64,000 nt of DNA, taken from assembly GCA_030704615.1 (NCBI GenBank), contig CM060733.1, positions 39,060,001-39,124,000 on the forward strand, written 5' to 3'. Shown here piece by piece: positions 42,885-53,476 of the stretch (position 1 is its first letter; every line of letters begins with the position of its first letter). The stretch is from Takakia lepidozioides. Taxonomy: Eukaryota > Streptophyta > Takakiopsida > Takakiales > Takakiaceae. The notes beneath the pieces were generated by a model. That model did not search any database. It had not been told where the DNA came from and saw nothing but the letters and a program-made list of their open reading frames with translations. The position numbers and the translations under genes are program-made.

Positions 42885-43324
42885 AGACACTCTCCATTCT
42901 TAATCAATCTGGCCAAACAGAGTGGACCGGTTCACGGGGAACCTGTTTCTTGGTTGAGGGCCAAATCCTTGCTTGTAAACTACACTCTGAGTTTTCAATT
43001 TGTACTGGAAGCCAAATGGAAGACAGTGACAAGTCCTATCAATTTCTTACACAACAGGGCTGTGGCCCGGCTGAGTCACCTCGTGTATTGGCCTGTGGGT
43101 CATCTGTGCCTCTGCCTTCAGGCTGGGGCTCTGCCCCTGTAATGCCTCCATGCCATATTTTCCCCAGCAGCTGGGGCTGGCGTTTCCTTGGAAGTAAAAA
43201 ATAAAAATAAAACCAAAATATGCTATTTCATTTTTTAAATGTTCTCTTCTTCTTTTCTTTTTTTCCATTTTAATGTTTTATTCATTTTTTGTTTCCTTTT
43301 CCTCCCTTTTTTTTCTTAAAAAAA
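42885..43324. other. 3' region of the dirigent gene
   Basis: No gene. AT-rich from about 43195, with A-rich and T-rich runs leading into the L1 tail. Confidence 0.4.
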
Positions 43325-45960
43325 TATAAAGGGGATAGAGGCCCTTTTATTCAAATTAAATCAGATAAATGTTCACAAAAATGTGGAAAAAATAACCACC
43401 GGGGAGGCCGTAAGGCTCACTGAGGGGCAACATCCCCGTAACCACAGTATTCGAGCTACAAGCGGGAAAATAAAAAGGGGGGGGGGGGGGGGGGGGGGGT
43501 TTTGCGGGATGTCTCATCCCATGCACCAAGAAGAAACTGGAACTAGAAATCTAGGCCTGATAAGTAACATAAAACCAAGCCTAAGAATGATGACGGGCAG
43601 GGAAGATTAAGAAGACTTTAGATAGTTCAAGGAAGTTGTATCCTATGACAGGAAGCCAGAGAAAAGATGAAAGAGGGCCAAGTACTACAAGCTAAAACCT
43701 CAACTGGGTCCTGAACTTGGTCACACGAGGCTTCTTGTGTCTCCAATTAAAATCCGCATCGTCTCCTTCACCAGGGGACAGTCCAATGAGTTGGAGTGGT
43801 GACTTTTCAGTAGAATCGCAAGTTGGGAAGCATGGTTCCGAGAGTATCATTTTTCCCCCAGGACTGGTGAAAGTCATTGATGAGCTGTCTGCCACGTTCT
43901 TCCGAAGACCTGGAAAGAGCTGCACACAAGGTTCCCCAAGCCTTCCTCCCCTCAGTAAGCAGGTCTTGATATATATTAAACAGAATAGACCTGCCCCTAG
44001 GGGGTCTTCCCTCATACATCTGAGAACACTTAGCCTTTCACAGATTCCACAGGGTTAGAGCCCTCAGACTGGCCCAAACTGGGCATGAAGTAGGACTAAA
44101 AGAAGGCTGGAAATTCAAGAGCAGCAAAGAAGAAGATATGGGGATGGGAAGGTATCCCAATTAGAGTAGAAACACATCACAACTCTCCAAACTCTGGCAG
44201 GAAAAGGGCAGTCAGCCAGGCAGTGTTCAATGGTCTCCGATTGAGCCATGTATGAACCGCAAGAGGAGTTGTTGAACAAGGTCTTGACATTGACTGATAA
44301 GATCCTATGAGCCAATTTCCACAAGAAAGCTGAGATTTTAGCTGCCCTATGTTTCTTCCATATATCTTTCCATACCGAGTCCCAGTTGGCTGCTGACAGG
44401 TTCAAGTGGCTCCACTTTTCAGACCACCTAGATAAGAAAGAGGTGGGAGTCCTCAACAGAGAATAACCCATCTTAACTGTATACGCAAAGAAAGGGGAAT
44501 GGTCTGTCCAACTCCACTCCACTGGGTCAAAACTGTAAAGCAGCCATGGGGTACTTAAGAAACCAAGTGAAGGTAGAGTGCAAGGCCTATTGCATTTCCA
44601 GCCCTAGCGGCGGAGTTGGGTTTGCAGTCCCCTTCTCATCCATCACTTTAATAGGGAAGAGGAGCTGCTTTTGCATATCCAAACAACCCGCGACACGCAG
44701 TTTGCCCTCATAATCTGCCACAAAAGCAATCCCAGAAGCCATATTTCCATTGAGGGAGAGAACCAAAAGGACCTTGTTACCACCATTGCTTGATGCAGCA
44801 GTCCAGATTGGCAGTGTCTCCACATCGTCACCGTTGCTCAACAGTGAAGTGAAGAAATCTAGGATTTCTGCAGTAAGGGAGGACCAGGCCCTAGCACGTC
44901 TGGTGCCCACAAATTGAGACGCAGTAGGTGCAGGAAGAAGGCTGCCCTGCTCCCAAATGCTGCCTAGATGAGTAAGGCCACAGTGCTCCCAGAAACCCCA
45001 CCCTGGTTTTTGAAGAGACAACCTTTCTGAGTTGATTAAGCTGTTCCCAAAAAGGGGCTGATGGTAGGCTTCTGCATAACAGACCGGTCTTCTTTGGACA
45101 AGCTTAGCCCTGATAGACTGCCAAGCCGCCCAAATGGATTGCCATGGGCAAGATCCCAAGTTCACTTTAGCATTTTTCCCCTGAACAATCCATCAAAGGG
45201 AGTCGGCCCACAGGTGGGATGAGGAGGGTTTGGCCGCCATCAGATAGGGCTGGATTAACTTACTCCATGGGCTGTGACGATGAACAATGGCTCTAGGAAT
45301 CCATTTAGCCATAAGGGCCTTGATTTGAGTTGCCGGATCCAAAATACCAAGGCCTCCTTTTTTTTTTGGCTGACACAGTTGTTCCCACGAGAGAAGAGCG
45401 CGCCTCATGGGGGATTGAGTGGTTGCACCCTGGATAAAGTTCCGAATGAGAGCTTTGATTTCTTTCACCATCGAGGTACCCGGGTCCCAAACCGCTGCAG
45501 AAAACCAGCAGGAGCCAAAAAACACTTGGTTTGCCACGAGAGCTCGACCATCGATTGATAGCATGGATGAGCTCCAAGGAGCAAGAGATCTTTTTAACCT
45601 AGAGATGACATTATGCATTCTGCTCTGCTGGGACAGATTAAGACCTATCTGGTGCCCAAGTAGGGTGTGAGAATTGCCCTTACTGAGCCAATTAAGACCA
45701 ATGACTTGCCCCCAAGCGCTACAGTGGGAAGAGGCAGCCTGACTGTGCATCGCCGAGAGGATCCCCATGGATTTCCGCCAATTAATGTTCAAACCAGAAC
45801 CCAAGCAAAAAATGTGCAAGGCCTGTAGCGCACAGTCAATATTCTATTTGTTTGAATTGTCCAGCAGTAAAGTGGTGTCATCAGCATACATGGACAATTT
45901 TATCATTACATCAGGAACAAAGAAAAAGAGGGGGGAGTGAGCATGAGGAATCATGCTTAC
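43325..45960 (-). pseudogene. Decayed L1-type LINE: ORF2 C-terminal half
   Basis: On the minus strand, from about 45960: the RT catalytic box in MYADDTTLLL, SGLNINWRKS, the thumb-like GRALVANQVFFGSCWF, FIQGATT, WEQLCQPKKKGGLGILDP and MAKWIPRAI. A middle stretch (45165-44587) follows. Then comes a zf-RVT domain (KISAFLWKLAHRIL, then ETIEHCLADC). The 3' end is near 43325, where the minus strand reads AGGGCCTCTATCCCCTTTAT and then a T/A run. Endonuclease and the first RT motifs are missing, and stops separate the blocks, so it is inactive. It is a different LINE lineage from the short-tailed family elsewhere in the window. A 23-G run (43477-43499) lies inside the 3' part. Confidence 0.85.
43477..43499 (+). 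repeat. Run of 23 G
   Basis: An uninterrupted G homopolymer inside the L1 3' region. It could form a quadruplex, and its length is likely uncertain in any assembly. Confidence 0.9.
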
Positions 45961-46530
45961 CGCCGGGGGCGAGTCCACCGTCTCCTCGGGCTGCTTCATT
46001 TCTTCAAAACTGTTGTGTGCCCCGTTGGAGGAGTGCAGCATGTCTGCCTCATTATATAGGACGATTTCTCTGTTATTTGGTTGGGCTTTAGTGGGGATGT
46101 GGTGATCTTCCTGTGGTGCTTGAACTGCTGGACCCTTGAGCTTCTGTAGACCGGTGAGTTCAGTCACCATGCGTTGCCCTTCCTCCAGGAGCTGCGAGCC
46201 CAGGTGTTGGGATCATTCACCCTGCAGGACAGGCCAAATCCATCTGCCCACAAACCCTTGAGAGGTTTGACCGATAGCTACAGATCAATGGCGTGAAAGA
46301 TGGGAAGCACATGTACGACTGCCAGATTGACCAGAGCAGGATTGTTCTCCACCATAATCCCTATGTTGAGAATGTGAGGAAGGGAGAGGGAGATTTGGGG
46401 AAAAAACTCCCTCAGAATTTGAGCCGTGAGGCGCAAAGTAATTTCTTTTTCATTCCCAACGCCCAAATCTTTGGCCATCGATTGTGTGACCCAGGCATAG
46501 CAGAATCCTTCCCCCTCGTCCAACACACAA
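45961..46530 (-). other. Possible L1 ORF1 remnant fused to ORF2
   Basis: Open frames 46526-46278 and 46170-45844 on the minus strand lead directly into the YADDTT block. The first has CYAWVTQSMAKDLGVGNE and ILREFFPQISLSLPHIL; the second is Gln/Glu/Pro-rich. I do not recognise the domain. The position suggests ORF1 joined to mid-RT by an internal deletion, but an unrelated flank is possible. Confidence 0.3.
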
Positions 46531-46599
46531 AAATTTATGTAGTTGTCAAAAAAGGTGTAGACGAGAACGATCTAATGCAAACACAATATTAGCATGTCT

Positions 46600-47935
46600 C
46601 CACCAATGAAAATCTGGGGCCCCTTTTGTGGAGCTAAAAACAAAGCTGTAAACTCTGAAAGACTTTGCAGTTGTGGCTACTATTCTGAATAGTTTTTACT
46701 ATCTCATGTTATTCCAGTGACTACCCTTATTAGGTCGTAGCCGGTTTAGCGCTGAGGACCATAAGGTCCAATAGTTGTCCTAGTTTTTTTTCGCAGCCGA
46801 CATGATAATTCCAAATAAACACAACACAATTTTGAGGGGGAGCAAAAAAAAAACAATGGATGAAACATTTTGTTGCTTTAGCGTTTTTTCTTCTTCTGTT
46901 ATGCGGTTTCTATGTTTCTATCTTGTCTTTCTTGCTTTTACTGTTGGTGTAGACGACCATAGGGTCCATTAGTCCTCAAAGTTGGGAGAGAGAGGAAGGC
47001 AAACATAAAGCTCAAAAATGACCCCTCCAAAGCTTGGGGTCATGAAGCAAATCCGACCACTCAACTTTGACCAACCATATCATCCATCCACCTTGGCCAA
47101 ATAGAGTGAAATCAAGGGCTAAGGATGCCCATATGTTATGCTAGCAAAAAATGAAGATCAACGGCTCTGATCCCGATATGCGAAAAGGGATTAAAAACAC
47201 AATTTTGGCAACTGAAAATGAAATTTGCTTCACGGCCCCACGAGGTTTTATTCTTTCCCCTTATCAAATAAAGTCTTACTGAGGGATACCCCTCTTTTTT
47301 TTTCTTAAAAACAGAACTCCCATGTTCCCTGTTCTTTATTTTTGTTTTCACTTTTTAACTCTAGGTTCGCCCTTGCCCATCTGTCTTATTTTTGTCCCGC
47401 ATTCAAAACAAGCGGCTACCTAGTCATGTAATAGCTTCACCCTAATTACGAAACTGAAAGGCTAGTGCTGGCTGTCCTAATTTTTTGCAAAAAATATTTA
47501 ATGATAAATTTTTTAAATGCAAGGAACAATTTACGAAAAGATAAACTGACTGTGATGGAATTGGAGGGATAAATCTGAAGAGAAGTGAATGTAATGGAAT
47601 TTCATGTGATAGAACTGAAAGGAACTGAATATATTGGAAATCATTGTGATAAAGTTGAAGGGATAAATCTGAAGGGAACTGAATATAATGAAATTATAGC
47701 AGTCAAGTTAGGAATGAACTGGTAACAATAGGGGATCATCTAGAGTATGCGTCTACAAATGGCTATTTACTGGGGAATCTTAATCTTGATAGATATTTAT
47801 TAACTGTGAAGGTACCCAAAAAAAAAAAAAAAGGGTACATGAGAGAAAACAATCCATACGCGGTCTCTCCCTTTCCAATCAAAGTATGAGGGCTTCTTGA
47901 GTCCCCTCCTCAGTCATGAAAAACTAAGAAGAAGG
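46600..47935. other. AT-rich repeat-bearing intergenic region
   Basis: No gene. Related words AGGACCATAAGGTCCAATAG (46757) and ACCATAGGGTCCATTAG (46957) recur. At about 47520-47700 a degenerate tandem repeat contains GGGATAAATCTGAAG(A/G)GAA. A long A run precedes 47834. Confidence 0.45.
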
Positions 47936-47939
47936 AAGA

Positions 47940-48067
47940 AGCGACTTCCGTCATCAGCCTCCATGGCACTTCCCCACAAGTTATTTTTCCCTCTTTGTAT
48001 CCCGGCCCTGCTGGCCGCATTTTTTAATCTGATTTACAAGGGCCTCTGTCCCCTTTTCTTTAAAAAA
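47940..48067 (+). mobile_element. L1 3'-tail fragment
   Basis: TTTTTAATCTGATTTACAAG followed by GGCCTCTGTCCCCTTTT matches the 3' end of the L1 at 43325 (opposite strand) and the fragment at 60597. It is a heavily truncated insertion, and its 5' limit is unclear. Confidence 0.65.
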
Positions 48068-48515
48068 GAATACAAAACGAGAAAAAGGAAAAAAGAAAAA
48101 GAAAATTTGCTAGAAAATGGGACCCAGATTCGGTTGGAATCTGGTAGATCTGTCATGATTGGCCCAAATGTTATACTGTAGGTGGCAAGGCAAGTTCGCC
48201 AAATGCTCAAAAAATGACTTTTCTAACATTTATAGGGATATTTCTGTAGCGTTTTAGAAAAACGCAACAACGGGTACTTGGCGCTGAAGGGTCCTTTTCT
48301 TTTGAGGGCGACTGAGCAGCTGCAGGGACAGCAGGAATTCAAACAAGGCCAGCAAAATGGAGTGCATGGTGAAGGTAAGCTGACAAGCATTCTGATCATT
48401 TAGACTTACTTCTTCTTTCGTTTGAGTTTCTAACCAAGGACCACACTGTACCCTAACACATGCCAGAAGCTCGGAACATGTTTGAGCTCATAGGAGAGGG
48501 GCAGAAGTAGCAGCC

Positions 48516-51500
48516 ATGCGGGGGTGCAATATTCGAGCTCTGTGGATTCTCGATCATCACTTCAACGTTGTCTTCTCAAGGTGCTCGATCCTTCCTACAT
48601 CTGTTAAAAATTTGCTAATGTGAATTTGTGCTTGCCTTGTTTTAATTTTTCCTCATGGATCATCTTCAGCTAAACAAGTGTCTTCAACCAGCTAAATTTT
48701 GTTTGACACTTCAGCCATCGCATGTTGGATGAGGAAGGGCAGGCGGTTACCGACAGTGGAAAGGCAATGGAAGCAGGCATGCGAGAGGCAGCAGGAAGCA
48801 GGGGTGCGCTATCAGGCTATCCCCTTCGATGCACGAGTTGCCCTGATCACAGTTTGTCTGCACTTATGCTGGACTTGCCCTGCATCACTGGGCAATGAGT
48901 GTAGGTTTTCCAAATCAGCCTTTCTTCATTTTCTCTATTGGATAGGCTCCCTGCCGCTGAGTGTTGCACACGTTTGTCCTTGAATTGTATGGGTAATAAT
49001 GTTAGGCGTCTACTGAAGCAGTTGGATGTCTCATCATGATGTAGCATGGGTTTGCAACTTGTTGTTTGGCATTTTGCACAAGAGCTTGAGATCAGGGGGA
49101 TGACTACTATCTAATCAAGTCTCAGTGGCTTGTATCGGCATGTCTAATGTCCATTTATGCTCTGTACAAGGCAGGGTCAACTTAATGGTTGGACAGACCA
49201 TTGTGAGATCTCTTCTTTTGGTTTAAAAATAGTGACTGGCATATGGTGGTTCTTTATGGCACTTTGTTGGTTGTTGTGAGGTAATGTTTGGAATCTGAAA
49301 GCGAGAAATGGTGCTGAGGGCGCGGTCTTCTGCAGGGCCTTGGCTGTGGGACAAACCCTAGGAGATGTGGTGAGTGGGGAAGTGTTTGAACCAGAAATGT
49401 TCACTGCTGCTGCACCCACCATGGGAGGTCTTTTGGACAGTTTAACTGGGGGAATGGGCATGGGAATTTCTGGCATCACAGCTCGTGCAAAGCCTGTGGC
49501 AGTGCCAGTAGCAGCTGCGGCAAGTGCAGTGGCTGCTGCAGCTGCCACTGCAACCTCTGCTATAACAGGATCAGGGGGCAAGGTCAATTTGAAGTCGGCA
49601 GACAAGGAGGCCTTACGCAGCTTCATCAGCAGTGCAATGCCGTTTGGTGAGTATATTCTTAGACTCACTTCCTTCAATTGTTGTGCAAGCCAAACTCAAA
49701 TGCTAATTCTGCTTGTGTTGCTTGAGAGACAAGCAAGAACGTCACTTACCCTTTATGGCACAACCCAAGCACAGCAAGTAACGGAAACGTGGCAGCTCAG
49801 CACTGATGATGACCTCCAGTTTATGATAGGAGTATGCAATACATGTACTGTGGTCAGTGATTATGTTTTCGGTAGGTTGTCAGTAACTCGGTGAATGTGG
49901 TGCATGCCAGGGACTCCACTGGATCTGAACCCAGTCAATCTGGCAGCAGTGAGGTCCAACGGATTCTCAGCATTGGATGTGCCGCCCTCAGACCTAAAAC
50001 AGCCAGCATGGAAGCCTTATCTGTACAGAGGAAAGCAGCGAATGTTGTTTACAGTGCATGAAGTGGTGACTGCGGTTTTGTATGATCGGGATGATGTAGA
50101 GGACTCCATATCGCTGGTGGGCCAGTTGTTGTGTCGGGCAGATTTGGAAGGTTTACCGGACTGTACACTTCCACTCCATTGTCCATCTTCTTCCCACTTA
50201 GATGCTCTCACATTCCATCCATGTGCTCTCTCACCTGAGCAAGGAGTGGATAAGCAGACGATTACGTTTTTGCCTCCCTTGGGCAACTTTGTGCTTGCCC
50301 GCTACACGGCTTTGCCATCAGCCATTCGCCTCCTCTACATGGGTTCTATCAGCTCTCAATGGTGTCTGAAGATGAAGGAGCATTTCTGATTCGAATGAGA
50401 GTGATGGAGGGATACAAGGCACCTATGACCATGGAGCAATGCTCACTGTCCATACCATTCCCTCGACGCAGGATTATTGCAGTGGATGGGAACCCCTCTG
50501 TAGGCACTCTTTCCACAACAGAGCACTCCATTGAATGGAAAATTGTTGTGAGTGGGAGGGGGATGGCATCCAAAAGCACAGAGGTGATGTTCCCAGGAAC
50601 AGTTAAGTTTGCTCCTAATCTGGCTGGTCGTATGAAGAGCACATTTGGCAGTGATGCATCAAGGGAGGAAGAAAGTGATGCGGAAATGGATTTGCACAAC
50701 AGTGACAATATTATGAAAGGAGACACAGGTCTTCAGGCAGCTGATTGGGAGGAACCTCTTTGTTGGGAGGCATATAGCTACGCAAAAGTATTTCTCTCTG
50801 GGTCCCTGCTTTTGCTTGCAACTGTCTGTTTATCTTTTTCCCGGAGGTCTTTTTCCCTCTCTAATCTAGTTTGTAAATCTCTGCAAGAGGGATTTTTCAT
50901 ATTTACATAATCCAACATGGATTGATCATAAGTAATCAGCATCTCTAATTCTGCTGGCATGGGAAAGTGATGTTTCGGCTGTGCTATCGTGGCTGTTTTT
51001 GTCCTTCCATGAACAATATAGGCCTCGATTTAGCTTGTCGGGGGAACTATGTCAGGCATCTCTGTTGACCCAAAGACGGTAACACAGTATCTTCAGCTCT
51101 GCTTTCTTCATTGCTATCCAGGACAAATCCAGCGATAGTCGTCATGAAGCTGCAGGCTGGTGTATTTTGTGTATGGATGGGCAGTATAGTACTTTCATGG
51201 TGTCATCATATGATAGATTCAATTTAAGTCAAGTATGTGCAACAAATGGAATGGCAGACTCTAGTGAAGGTACTTTGTATCTTGGTGGGTGTAAGAAATT
51301 GTCTTTATTGCATTCAGGTTGCAGTTTATCCTTCAGTAAAGGCAACTTGTGATTTTTCTGCTCAGGTAAAACCAGATACTTCATCTACAGTCCTGCTTTG
51401 CTTTTCATGGTAGATTATGTGTTACATGTGCGCTGTTTTGGTTTGGTTAGCTGCTGGGCCCTTCAATTCCGATCTTGACTTTTTCTGACACGAGGGGAGG

Positions 51501-51695
51501 ATGGATGAGTCAACCATGTTTGCTTGCTGCTATGGATTGAAAGTACCAGACCTAAATATTGAGGCGAATGGACACTGAGGATTGTTTGCACTATTTCTGG
51601 TGTTTTGGCATGATGTAATGCAGGTTGTATCAGGAGAATACATATTCTGGAACTCCCTTGTCAAATATCCACATGCTGTTCTGCCAACATTATAG
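48516..51695 (+). CDS. AP5M: AP-5 complex mu subunit, with frameshift and incomplete N-terminal half
   Basis: Exon 1 48516-48580 (MRGCNIRALWIL, then VVFS) joins 48743-about 48900 (RRLPTVERQW) in phase. 49336-49646 holds GGLLDSLTGG and FISSAMPF. 49911-50787 is the mu-homology domain: PAWKPYLYRGKQRMLFTVHE, YDRDDVEDS, CRADLEGLPD, PPLGNFVLARY, then MVSEDEGAF, MEGYKAPMTME, PFPRRRIIAVDGNPS and EPLCWEAYSYAK. Then come 51022-51078 (SGGTMSGISVDPK), 51318-51365 (VYPSVKATCDFSAQ) and 51624-51695 (SGEYIFWNSL, stop). AP-5 is a late-endosomal adaptor complex. Oddities: a one-base frameshift near 50308 inside the mu domain; about 60 residues expected before 49336 are not found; and the 50787/51022 junction is out of phase. 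It is either a decaying gene or one affected by sequence errors. Confidence 0.85.
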
Positions 51696-51869
51696 GTGTC
51701 TGGGATATATATTATGACAAAAGGATCATATGGAACTTCTGGCAATGTCAAACGCAACCATTGGACCAGCATGGGTTGGGTTTGATATGGCTTCATTCTT
51801 CAAAGCTGGGCCTTCATGTGATCAAATGGCCTGTCAACAAACTGCCTCTGGGAAACCAGTTACTTGAAA

Positions 51870-52740
51870 CAGAGGATTGGGTGCCCACAACCGTCAACTC
51901 CCTTTGCATCCTCTATATGCTCCCGCATTTGGCATACATGTCAATGAGGGTAGTAGTCAGAAACATATTTGGTACAATTCAGGTTTCACAATGTCATCAT
52001 GGACCTGTCTGCCCTTTTCCAGGTCTGCCAGGCAGGTACACGCCTTGAGAACAGAAATGAATGTGACCTGGTTGGGCATCATCCCTTCCTGTGTCATTTG
52101 CTCATGGTCTCCAAGGCATTCCTACCAGAACCATGTGTGTATATTCACAATATTCCACGTGATCATTGACTAGGGTGTTGGTTTGAATCCAGTTTGGATA
52201 ATTAGGGAGTGCACTTGCTTTCCTGCTGCCAGGCCTTTTGTCTTGATGCAGTTATTCAAGAGACACATGTAAGTATCCAAATCTGCTGAAAGGCCTCCTG
52301 ATTCAAAATGTGCAGAGCTTCTTTCAGGTGTCCTGCTTCACATAGTGTCCCCACCAGCCCATAATTGCCAGAAGAGATCTTGTGGACTTCCTTTCTTGGT
52401 CCTCTTTTGAAATAGGTGGACATGGTGAAGGTGCCTGATTTTCTGGACTGTGCTGCTGCTGCTTCCAGATGACCATCTGCCTGTGCAGGTTTCTTGTGGC
52501 TATGAATCCACAGTGCCTCACTGGTACTCGTGCTTTGAAATCTAACCTCCTCGAATGGATCTGGACCCACATTCCATACCTGCCTTCTTTCAGCTATTCC
52601 TGCCTCGACAACAAAAATGTGTAGATCCTCCTCCTTGCTCCTAGCACCTGACATTGACAACCTGATCTTATTTAGCAAACACCCCACCTTCAATCCCCGT
52701 GTTATGAGACATCTCCAAGCCTTCACGATGATCTAACGAC
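51870..52740 (-). pseudogene. PPR pseudogene
   Basis: On the minus strand an N-terminal part (52740-52256) ends with a fern-style first repeat, YGLVGTLCEAGHLKEALHIL. Farther on (about 52140-51870) frames give MTQEGMMPNQVTFISVLKAC, CLADLEKGRQVHDDI and LIDMYAKCGSI. Stops, frameshifts and missing units separate them. It is a PLS-class PPR relic, related to but distinct from the relic at 22.5 kb. Confidence 0.78.
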
Positions 52741-53476
52741 TAGTTTGAAGACAGCTTCATGCCTATCAAGTATAATTGCCCGGATTTGACCCCACGCCAT
52801 CTCTTATATTGTATGAAGTATACTTATTCAGTAGAATCAACCGCAGCAGAACACCTGTGGCCCCAAGTTATTATCTGCTAGCACCCGATCCCTCAGAGGT
52901 GTGATTGGGCAGTTCCATTTCAAGTGAACTCAGACACCAAACTGCTGTCAGGAAAGACTGAATATTTGCAGTCAACCCCCAACAAGACATCACCCAAACG
53001 TGCTAAGATGGTCGCATTCGTCGAGAGTGTTGTGAACACTTCCACGAACTGCCTACAATTCTTTGTTGCCGCAATCCGAGAGAAAAGCATCTGGGATTCG
53101 CCTCCAAGACGCAAGAATCTCTAACCGTGCTAAAACCCCCACTGCACGTCACTTACTCGATGAAATTTTCGGGCCACGCAGTAGCAGCTGTGCATACCAG
53201 TCTTCATTTTGATCACCCACAACATTCTTGATCCAAAGCATTGTCTTCTGAAAGGCAGGCCTGCGCGTACTAAGTTTTAATACCTTACGTACCTAACCGA
53301 TTCGAACCGATTGACACGATTCAACGGGAGAAGGCGTGGCTTGATCACGGGCTCCCGCGAGACCCATCAGCGAAGCAGGTGGATTGTAAGAGAACTAGAC
53401 GAGGTCCCGTCGTCCCGTCTGCCTAAGGCGGTCCGACGGACGCGCCAGGATCAATTACGAATTGTTAGGGTGAGCA
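52741..53476. other. Intergenic; promoter side of the mini-RNase III gene
   Basis: No family match. Short open frames occur on both strands. CG-rich between about 53280 and 53460. Confidence 0.35.

Noticed and set aside
43692-44058. Opposite-strand open frames of about 110 codons
   Set aside because: They fall in the L1 3' region and have no independent support.
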